Positions 54,701-64,000 of a stretch of DNA of 64,000 bases are shown here, piece by piece (position 1 is the stretch's first letter; each line of letters opens with the position of its first letter). The notes beneath the pieces are model-generated. The model was not told where the DNA came from, made no database searches, and saw only the letters and a list, made by a program, of their open reading frames with translations. This stretch comes from Echinococcus granulosus (Eukaryota > Platyhelminthes > Cestoda > Cyclophyllidea > Taeniidae), in assembly GCF_000524195.1 (NCBI RefSeq), contig NW_020170382.1, positions 1,301,107-1,365,106 on the forward strand, written 5' to 3'. Made by a program: the position numbers and the translations under genes.

Positions 54701-56810
54701 CACGGTTAAAGAGGGGCGATCGGACCGAAACCTCGGAGGTTTAAAACAAGCAGGGCAGTGTTTTACTTAACCAACTCTCAAAAACTGCACCTGAAAGCAT
54801 AGTGTAGCACAGTAGTTCTTTTGTGGGAATTATTTGTCATTATTATTTAATCCCCGTGCCAGTCGTCTGGCTGCTGTGCTTAAAATAGTAATAAACAACG
54901 GATATTTCAGAAATGAATTGGTTGCTGCAATATTGCTGCCAATGTAATCCATGGGTATAAACTGCAAGACTCTACTACTTACCAGAACTTTACCATCATG
55001 GCGCCTTATTTTGAGACCCAAGAGAATTTAATGCATGAAGAAGATTTGACAACATTTGTTTGACCTACCGTTGTGACTTAATATCCCGTTTAACTATCAG
55101 TCAGTCTCCCAAGTCTTTAACCTCACTTCGCGACATGGCATTTGTGCCGTGCTAGTAAATTTCCATTCGTTCCGCACCCAAGTAATATACGGCCCCCTGT
55201 TTAACTTCAGCTTGTCACAACTTCAAGGGTAGCTAAGGCTGCTACAATATAATATTGTAATTATTTAATGTTTTCTATAAGTGCATTTAACATCACCTCG
55301 TGTAAATCGTTTATCTTCCCTCGTACTGCTGCAATCTGCAACAGCTAGGGGAAGTCACTAAATGCTGAAACATATCTTACAAGTATCTGATCCACATCCT
55401 TTGTGTCTAATTTATCATACTGGTGGATTTTGGGATTAATGCCAAATAGATGAGCAAACACATGGCTTTTGGTCCATGTCAGTAGCCCTAATACCTTCTG
55501 CATGTCAAATTTATGTATTCCGCCCACGTATTATGTCTTCTTTTGCCTATGGTAAGCCTCAGGGAGCTACATAGGTAGCAGTGGTAAGTAAACCTGCTAG
55601 TAATACCAACTATCCTGATTTCTACTGCTAAATGCTAAACTCTAGCTGTGGGAAAAACTGTGATGACCCTCAACAGAAGGGATGAAGACGAGCTCTGGCT
55701 TCGGCAACTGCCCCGGTCGCGTATTTAACGGCAAAGCGATATTAGCCGTGAAACATTTGGTAAAATTTCGTTACAGAGCGGCTTACTGTACCTGTATGAA
55801 GGTGTCAGGTAATTGAATAAGCTATACCTTCTCAACTTCATTACAAGGTTAGTAGAGTCCAGATGGCTGGGGAGCGATAAAGTGGTAACAATAAGGCAAG
55901 GAGGAATAGAAGTAAATCCCCACCCCTGCAAAACTATGCTAAATTCCGTCCCTTGCTACATGACTCTATTTTAGACCAAAATTCCTGCGACTAGCTATGA
56001 ACACGTGCGGTGGCCAGCGTACTCTTCCGTTCCTGAACCCAGCTTATATACAAGACCAAATTACATATCGGTGACCAGTGGCGCCGCGGTCAATTATCTC
56101 CTCATTTGTATGGAAATACGATTACTGGCATGGTTGGCTCGTGGGCGTTTTCTGAGAGCACCGAACACGTCGTGATGGCAGTTGACTAAGGGCGGCACCA
56201 GAAACGGTGCCTATATCAGGAGAGCCTATGCTACATGTCGACATTTTGTTGAACTCTCGATTTTGGTAAAGGAGGCACTTATAGGTGCTCCGCTTGTGTG
56301 CTTCCGCTAAGCGGCATGACCTCTAAGCCATATCAGTAGCTGTGGTGATTTAACCTGCAAAAACCTAGGCGCTGATTTTGAATTGTGATTACAGTGGGGT
56401 TTTCCCCTTCTACTGCCAACGATTTGAGAATCTCACGTATTTGGAACTCCCTCATCCGGAAACTCCCCTGTCATTAGTATGTCCTTTTATGCCTAATTTA
56501 AAGGATGGCAAGCTGTTTTTGAAACCTAGATCAGAAGGTTTATTTGCTATTCTTCCTGCGTGGCACATTCACAGCACAGCTCATTTCTTTAATACGGCTA
56601 ATAAATGCCTGAATACTCTGTTCCACCAAACATAGCTACAGACACTTGGACAGTTATTTAATTTAGGACGACTAGATCTCTTAACGAATTTCTCGAATTT
56701 AGTCAGAATTATCATAAACGGGTTTTTCATCAGCTTCATCTCACATAACCGACAATCTAGCCTGCGCGGGCCTACTCTCTCTTACAGGCCTACGTGGCAA
56801 TTGAGTTCAC
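54701..56810. other. Divergent region between the DEAD-box helicase and NUP50 genes
   Basis: About 2.1 kb upstream of both genes, so promoters of both are expected. Its right half is occupied by a composite repeat (55640-56350). A TCTCTCTTACAG acceptor ends at about 56786, 24 bases before the NUP50 ATG, suggesting either a 5' UTR intron or a spliced-leader acceptor. No protein-coding gene was recognised. Confidence 0.5.
55640..56350 (+). repeat. Longer composite repeat unit, copy 2 (ends in the ~180 bp element)
   Basis: Counterpart of 16470-17200. Shared blocks include TTGTATGGAAATACGATTAC, TTGGCTCGTGGGCG and GCTACATG, then the ~180 bp element from about 56245 (GAACTCTCGATTTTGGTAAA, GCTTCCGCTAAGCGGCATGA, CCTCTAAGCCATATCAGTAG). 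Boundaries are approximate. Confidence 0.55.
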
Positions 56811-58265
56811 ATGTCAAAACGAGGCGCTGATAAGCCCTTAGATTACGACAATTGGGATGCACCAGATGAACCTGTTAAGCCCGATGTTTTTGAAAAAGCT
56901 GATGAGGCTACTATCAAGGCCCGGAATATCATAATTGCCAGAAGGAAGTCTGGTCAACCTGTTGCCCAATCTAAACGTGGTCTTTTCAAATCTCTCGATG
57001 TTTTTGGGTCTCCTCGAGATACGACCCCTCCCACCTCCTTCATTACATTTTCAAAGTCAAAACCTAAAAATGATGCTTACTTGTTGAAACTGGCAGTCCT
57101 TAATAAAGAAGTATCGGCGTGGATTTCGAAGCATGTTTCAGAGGATCCTTATTGCATCTTGACCCCCATTTTTGATGATTACGCTAAGCATCTCGCTTCA
57201 ATAGAATCGTCCACGGGTGATGTGATATCCGAGAAACAGATGACTCAGCCAGCTGCCGCCCCAGCTTCTACTTCTGCTACGGTAGAGGAATGTACTACTC
57301 CGGAACCTACGGCATCGTCGCTTCAACCCATGTCGACAACTGGAACAACCGCTACCAATGGATTCGGTTTCAAGTTCCAGTCAACGTCATCCACTGAGTC
57401 GGCTGTGCCAAAGCCGTTCCTTTTCCCCTTTGGATTAGCATCCTCAACTAGCTCAAATAACCCTACTTCAAATCCACAAACGTTCTCATTCACTTCTGTA
57501 CCAGCGAAGCAGGGAGAAGATTCAAACTCCTCAGCTACTACCTCCCTAACTACGGTTGATCAAGGTAAATGATGACGCGGGTAAATCTTGATTTCTATGT
57601 TAGGCGATGAAGAAGAGTATGTTCCACCGAAACCTGAGGTGAGAGAAGTCAAGGAGGAGGGTTCTGTTTACACAGTCAGGTATTCAATGGCTACCTCATG
57701 CCACTTTTTATTTAAGTATCTAGTAGTCGTTTTCTTTATGTAGATGCAAACTGTTTTACAAAAAGGTGGATCAGTGGACTGAACGGGGCCTAGGAAATCT
57801 TCATATTATCCCCTCTGGTGACGAAAAATTCCAACTTCTTGTTCGCGCTGACACCAACTTGGGTGAGGACTTTGGAAGTTTTGAAGTAGTAAAAAACTGA
57901 CATCTTTGAATACTCATGATCAGCGATGTCCATATTTCACGTACTCATCCATTAAATCATTTTTAAACAAATTTATACCTATCTATACCATTTCACTTGT
58001 CGACGAAATTGGTGCCATCCACCTATTTTTAGGAAATATCCTGCTGAATATAATGGTGACAAGGGATATCCCAATGCAGCTGCAGAAGAATAACATTACC
58101 TTCGCTTGTGTGCCCTCCCCACCGCTACCAGGAAATGCCAAAACGAAGGAGGGAGAGGTGACAGCTTCACCTCCTCGTCCTGTTCCGATGCTCATTCGCG
58201 TGAAGAGTGCCGAGGCTGCTGAGAACTTGCTTGCCGAAATTGATAAGCACCGTGGCAAGAAATGA
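56811..58265 (+). CDS. NUP50: Nucleoporin NUP50 with Ran-binding domain
   Basis: Nuclear-basket nucleoporin that binds importin-alpha and Ran and promotes import-complex disassembly (family knowledge). Exons 56811-57564, 57604-57679, 57744-57862 and 58033-58265 join exactly to 394 codons (393 aa). The N-terminus [10 protein letters not shown] then NWDAPDE matches the importin-alpha-binding end of human NUP50 (MAKRNAEKEL then NWDQEDE). A conserved middle motif (VSAWISKHV then [16 protein letters not shown]) follows, then a Ser/Thr/Phe-rich stretch with few FG dipeptides (GFGFKF, FPFGLAS). The C-terminal RanBD runs from about residue 272 ([39 protein letters not shown]). Intron 1 is 39 nt. An acceptor 24 nt before the ATG hints at a 5' UTR intron or trans-splicing. 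Confidence 0.97.
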
Positions 58266-58374
58266 AACTAAGTTTTCTCTGTCTATTCCAAAATTTGCCA
58301 TTTGTGTACTCGTTGCCTTTTGTGCATGGCGAGTTTAATTTCATAGTAAGAGATTGTGTGCCTTTGAGTGCCGG

Positions 58375-58380
58375 AATAAA
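58375..58380 (+). terminator. Polyadenylation signal AATAAA, NUP50
   Basis: Canonical AATAAA about 110 nt after the NUP50 stop codon, the first such hexamer on the sense strand in the 3' flank, followed by a T-rich stretch (TACCTTTTTAATAG). Confidence 0.6.
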
Positions 58381-61297
58381 GTGCTCTCTAGCGAGGGATT
58401 TGTAGCTTGATTACCTTTTTAATAGTCTCGGCCAGCTATTAGCATCAACAAATGATGAGTTTGGTAACATAGGTGGTTTCGATAAACCGATTAACAGATC
58501 GCCCTTCACACTGCCTTTTCTGGGGGCGACATTCTTGCTAGAGGGCTCATTTTGAATGAAGACTGTAGATATTCGACGTCTAATGCCGGTTTGAGGGCCT
58601 GCTATCTTCAGTGGAAGATCGCGATCTTGTTTTCTCTCGCCCTGGTCTTGTATTTGTCAGCTGACCTGCTTTTGCACTGCATGTTTAAATGATTTCTCCA
58701 ACTGTTACTCTATTTGGTGGTACCCCGAATCGCTCGAGCTATTCCTATGATTTAGCGATGGGATCTGCACGTGAAAATACCGTGAAATTTTATCCCCTCT
58801 ATGGTCTTGGAAAAGTGTCAAAAAAAAATGTAGTCTCTAAGTTGACGGGAAATCAGGACATGCGTCCAAAGTAACCGCATGATTCCATTATTACGGAGAA
58901 GGCGGAAAGACTGGCGAGTAGCCGCGAGGATGCCGACAGAGGCCCAGTATCCATTGTGAGTTGGACAGTTCACGAGGCGATTTGGTGGTCTGTCTGTGAC
59001 CCTCCATTGAGCATGCCCAGTTCTCGTTTTTGATTACAAGGGGATGCCATTTATGTCAGGGGTGCTGTGGTCCGAGCTCTAAATGACGCAATCCAGTTGT
59101 TGAAGGAAAATTAGTCATCGAAGTAAGCTTGGTTACTTGGGATTCGTCAATCATATATGTGCATCGGAAATCGATAGCTCTCCAGTTTGTATAAATTCAA
59201 ACAGCGCCAATCGGTAATTTGATTGCTTTTCGGAAAGGGCGTCATAGCAGGCAAGTGAACACACGTGGGCCTCAGGCTTTTCATTTTGTTACTTTAAAAA
59301 GATTTTCACAGTTGTTTTGTTCAACAATCAAAACATGACAAAAACATTTGCGTCGCAAGCAGTCTGCGCCTTCATTCGCATGTGCATCACATTCTGTCAA
59401 GTGGTCTTGCACATAATCCTCGATTCACCTGCCAATCTTACACAGAAAAAAAAATCTCTTACTTTATGCAAACCGTTTACGCTAAGAAAACATGACCAAC
59501 CAGAAACGTGGATTTGTGTCTCTTAAATCAAGCAGATTGTTAAGGTGTCACAAATTTGGTAGTACCTTTTTTTGCACTACCTGACTCACTTTTGGTACTC
59601 AGTTGCATGGGAACTGAGACGTGCCGGAGTCGTTTCCTGCGTCTGTTCTGGATACTGAACGGCACAGCATAATGTAGTTATATCCATGTCCAAACCCCCC
59701 ATTTGGTTAACGTTTACACATTCCTTTAAACACTTGATTGTGTTTGTTTGTCATCCATTGAAACTTATCACAAACTCGGTCGAGGACTGGTCGTTTTATG
59801 CTTGGAAAAGGGTATACTGCACTAGTGTTCCCACCGTTTTTGTAAACGCGTTCGCATTCATCCAGCCATTACCAGCTACTGCACCGCACAAGTTGAAAAG
59901 TCTTTGTGTAATGTATCCAAACCACGTAAACAACAAAGGATGTGCATTACTCAGCTTTTTTTGGACCAAAATATCACTAAAGTACACTCATGCTACGTTT
60001 AAGTACTTGATTTTGGCAGCAGCTGCCTGCAAGTGTGGTCTTTTTTGATAAGGGCTGTCGGGTGCCACTAAGGTTCTGTGAAAAATGGCTTGTTAATTTT
60101 AATCCTTTGGAATGGAATTACCATAATCAGGATTTTGGTGACAATATTATTCCACTTTTGAAATGAAGTGGACTCCACATCGACTTATTTACAAGTAGGT
60201 TACAAAACGCCACTTAATGGAATCTTCAAAGCAACTCTCCCACACTGCAGCTCATGTCAAAGTTTTTCCACTGTTGGTTATTATGCTTAAAAGACATATT
60301 CATGGAAATAGGCATTATGACTTTTGACGAATTTTCATTTCAATATACATTAAAAAATGCTCACACTTGGATGTTTGACAATCCAAGGCAAATCCGTTTC
60401 CAAGAATAATGCGATTGTGCTGTTTTGGAAAAACTTATTGTTAGCCACTGTCCTCTCTATTATCCTGTTTTGATTGAAAGAGTCCTTCTAACTGGACATT
60501 TTATGGAAGAAAACTGCTTTTTTATTCACTGAGAATAAAACAACAGTACAACCTAACTGGCGTTTAATTTGGATTAGCCCCATTACTTTGATCAGTTTAT
60601 TGCTTTCATGCAAACGATTGTTATCTTGGGTTAAAAATTCCACTATTTCTACCGTTTTTTTCCAAACCAGTTGCGTAAAGGAGGAAATGTCTCAATTACT
60701 CACGGAAATTCGCAAAAGAAGGTCCCTAGGAATTTCCAAAATACACTGAACTGACAGTAGTGCACTTCACCGAGAAAAACTCCCTTTCAATTTTGTAGTC
60801 TACAGCCTGCTGAGAGGGGATTGACCTCTGTCACCTCGCGCATGTCTGTCAGTTATTTCCTCATCTAAGTTAAAGTAACGTGAATGTTTTAATGAAAAAA
60901 AATATTCCGCATTTGGACCTGAACAAATTCCATTCATTTGTTCTGACTCCATCCGTCGCAGGTCCATCCGTCATGGCATAATCTTAATTTGAATTGATTC
61001 AAGAAAGGGCATGAATTCTGAGTAGTTCTGATAATGGCGTGACTCTATAGAGTACTTTCAGATAATGAATAATTTTGCTGTTGTCGCTAGCCCATTCTTA
61101 GCCTCCCCTGCAAAATTTTGCGCCAGTATTAAGGAATAAGTTATTATATAACAAAGTACGAGATTGTGATGCGTCCTCCAAGTAAGATTTAAATAGTTTT
61201 TATCGCACTGACATCAATATTCGTTAGGGTCTCATATCATTTCTTTACCTTTGGATCATCTGAACAAAGCAACCTGCTATTTGGATCACCACTAGGC
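58381..61297. other. Intergenic 2.9 kb after NUP50
   Basis: AT-rich sequence with scattered short frames. The longest is 120 codons at 59686-60048 (plus), rich in Leu/Phe/Lys/Thr, without family resemblance and probably chance. I saw no supported gene, RNA or repeat copy here. Confidence 0.45.
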
Positions 61298-61414
61298 ATG
61301 GCTGACGCGAAACCGCGCCCGCGCAGCGAGGAGGCGATTCAGGAGGCAAAGACACAGAGGGCCAATAAACTTGCCCAGTACTTCCGCATCCTTCCGTGCC
61401 CCTTCACTCAGCGG
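61298..61414 (+). CDS. Probable first coding exon of an unidentified gene
   Basis: An ATG in good context (GGCATGG) opens 39 codons ending exactly at a strong donor, CAGCGG|GTGAGG, in phase 0. The peptide starts MADAKPRPRSEEAIQEAK and ends RILPCPFTQR. Its GC content is clearly above the surrounding DNA, which supports coding. The charged start suggests a helix, and the CPF end is distinctive, but I do not recognise the family. The remaining exons must lie to the right; none was identified before the window ends. The upstream CACTAG could be an acceptor. Confidence 0.45.
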
Positions 61415-64000
61415 GTGAGGTGTTTGTCTCCTTTCTCCCTTGTCGGTTCTTAAGCAGCAATGTTGTTGTACTGCGACACTCTAGTATCGGAGTTGGCATC
61501 AAAGCAGTATCTAGATCACGAAAGTCTATGTGGTCAAAGGTGTGGTAGACTAAATTACGGCCTAGTATTTTGAAATATCTAAAATCCAAGTCAAAAATTT
61601 GTCTCATAATGTCTCAATGAAGAAGCAGTGGTTGTTCAAATGGTATGCTTACCTTCACCAACTTAATGGTGACTTGCGAGTGCCTGCTGACAATGTAAGA
61701 ATCTGAACAGGAGAATGAGAAATGACGAACGATTTTATTAAACATCGACCAGTGTATGTGATGATAAATTGATACCATAAAAGTACGGTAGTTGATAAAA
61801 AAGGTTTTCGCTAAATCCAGCTCCTGCCACTACCGTGAGTGATATCGCATGCTTGAATTGTACGAGGTCGATTGAGTGCTGCTGCGAATGGGCATGGACC
61901 TGCCCATGTTGAATTAGAAGTTCGGTATTACAGTTCTAGTCACTCATATTATTTAGTCTGACCTGTAGTGTATTTTGGTATCGCATTTAACTTACCCAGT
62001 TGTTGTACTAAATGGCACCTTATGCTTTTTCCAAAAGAATCATTATTTTATTGCCCACCACAGTATAATGCAGTAAAAAGTATATCCTTTGAAGTGGCGG
62101 CAAAGAATAAGCTTCAAAACTATTGCCTTTCCCATATGCTTTTCTCACTAAGTATTTGCTTTAAATGGTGTACCACCCAAAAGCAACGCTGGTGCTATTC
62201 CAGGATATTTAGAATCTGTCTGCCTACCCTATGCTGAAAGATAAGGGAGAGAAAGAGGGATGCTCTGCCTCATTCTAATCCTCATCCTCCATATTCCCAT
62301 AATGATCACTTCATACTCCTAAGGCCTGTTTCGTGGAAACGATGTTTTTGCTTTGCCGAGTAGGAACGGGATTTTCGCCTATCTGATCCTGGTAGTTTCT
62401 GAAAATCAAGCGGCCTTCTTACACAGCTTCGACCTGTTTCGGGCTGAATTAATCGAGTAAATTTCAGTCTCAGTTGTTGGCTTGCCTACGGCAAGTGAAC
62501 GATTTCGTCTCCAATGTATCGGACACACTCGCAAGCACGTACAGATTGACCAGTCTTCTAGCGATGAAATGCCACTTACCTTTGAACTGTGAGCTAGGTA
62601 GTGAATGAAGCCCTTGAAGACAAACAAGGCTGCATTTTTTCAGGCTCTTCATGCATTTTCAAGATTGCATTTGCGCCTGTTGGCGAATAATGACATGCTC
62701 TGAGGCAACAGCCTGCACTACTCATCTAAGTCCCACACCTTTTTAACAGTTAAAATATTCTAAAAATGCAATTGCAGAACCAAGCTTATCCAGCGCAGAT
62801 ATACATTCACATGCTGTGGTCTTCATTTCACCATTATCCATTCTCGTGTCAGCTGGGTCTCTCGGGTTACGTATTTGAGAGATTAATGCTCCCCAACAAA
62901 ATGGATGGTTCGAGTTCTATGCATTGCTGTCTCAGCAAAATCGGCCCTATGGCAGCGCCCATTCGGAGGATAATTTGAGTCCAATTCTGAGTGCTAATTT
63001 TGAACTTTCATAATAAGAGAAATGCAAAGTTTTATTCAAACTGCCGAGTTTTTGACGTTTTACGGTTTGATGAGTGCATAATTAAAGAAATGGCCCAGAA
63101 CCTCATCAGCACAACGATCAGATCCACTTAGGTATATTAAGACGAGGTAATTACTTTTGTAAGGTGCATCCATGACATTTGGAATATTTGGCGACACGTT
63201 AGCTATTATGAGTAGACAAGGAACATAAATCGTATGCTTGCGACACTGCATTTAAGGCAGGAAGCTGTTGTGTCACATATACGTGCCGCTGGCAGGAAGG
63301 GCATCAGCCGTTTTAATCAGAGTGTAAAGAAAGCCTTTTTACTCTATGGGACTCTAACCCTTTAATAAAAGTCGACATGTTTTCAACAACTTTATTTTAC
63401 TAAGTAGACGATAGTTTTTCGTTTAAAATACAACTCTGCTCCAATGAATTGTGTTTTTTACAGAATCTCACTAAAATACTGTGTTTAAACAACATTTCCG
63501 CAAGCTTTTAAAAGATTCTTGCCTCTAGCACCATTTGCAAGAAGTGAGGGTGTGTCTTTGAACTTTTCTAGGACAGGAAATAGCCCAACAGCCTACAGCA
63601 ATTTTTCCCAATGTAAGAAAACACAAAGGTTTTCGCAGTCAATTTGTAATTGGCACTTTGGTTCACGCCAACAATGGGATATGCCTTGCAACATTAGGAA
63701 CCTAATTGTGAAAAATTAGCAATTTAGCTAATTGAAGGAAGTTGGTAATATTTACATGTCTACTAGACTTTACTTGCGTGTCTACATTGCATTTGCTCTT
63801 GATGGAATAGCGGATCTGCTCAGAATGTTTGCACAAATGTTTAGCTAAAACTTGAAGAATTACTTAATTAGTGGTATTTTAATATGAGTTTTTCGAGTGC
63901 GAAGAATCGAGAATTAATTCAGAAACAGCAGACACCTATCAATCCAGAATTCGCGACATTTGGGACCGCGTACGCTTTCCCTATTTTTTGAATGAGATGG
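61415..64000. other. Right end of the window, presumed intron
   Basis: If 61298-61414 is a real first exon, this 2.6 kb is the beginning of its first intron. Short frames are present on both strands with no recognisable domain. No repeat copy or RNA gene was identified. Confidence 0.35.

Overview
The window is spliced eukaryotic DNA, most like a parasitic flatworm (Neodermata), probably a tapeworm. The evidence is canonical GT-AG introns, several of only 31-39 nt beside introns of several kb, clear metazoan orthologues, and many decayed dispersed repeats. The species cannot be named from sequence alone. Exon coordinates below come from reading splice sites by eye and checking that codon phase carries across each junction.

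Layout. On the minus strand, 29-26722 holds two tandem P-glycoprotein-type ABC transporter (ABCB) genes: the upstream copy B (8523-26722), complete except for its first exon, and copy A (29-6405), which runs off the left edge before its second nucleotide-binding domain. They share an almost identical exon/phase plan, so they are a tandem duplication. From 28.5 to 45.5 kb the plus strand carries a MINDY/FAM63-family deubiquitinase with very long introns and two similar C-terminal ubiquitin-binding exons. From 50253 to 51275 (plus) there is a three-exon gene for a secreted-type, single-pass membrane protein with a possible divergent C-type-lectin-like fold; I recognise no named orthologue. Next come a complete five-exon DDX5/DDX17-type DEAD-box helicase (minus, 52059-54700) and a complete four-exon NUP50 nucleoporin (plus, 56811-58265), then a probable first coding exon of an unidentified gene (plus, 61298-61414).

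The genes do not form a pathway. They are unrelated housekeeping and transport genes: drug/lipid efflux, ubiquitin editing, RNA remodelling and nuclear transport. The rest is introns and intergenic DNA with at least three repeat families: a ~180 bp element in at least eight copies on both strands, a longer ~0.6 kb element ending in it, and a 410 bp element present twice with only two differences noticed.
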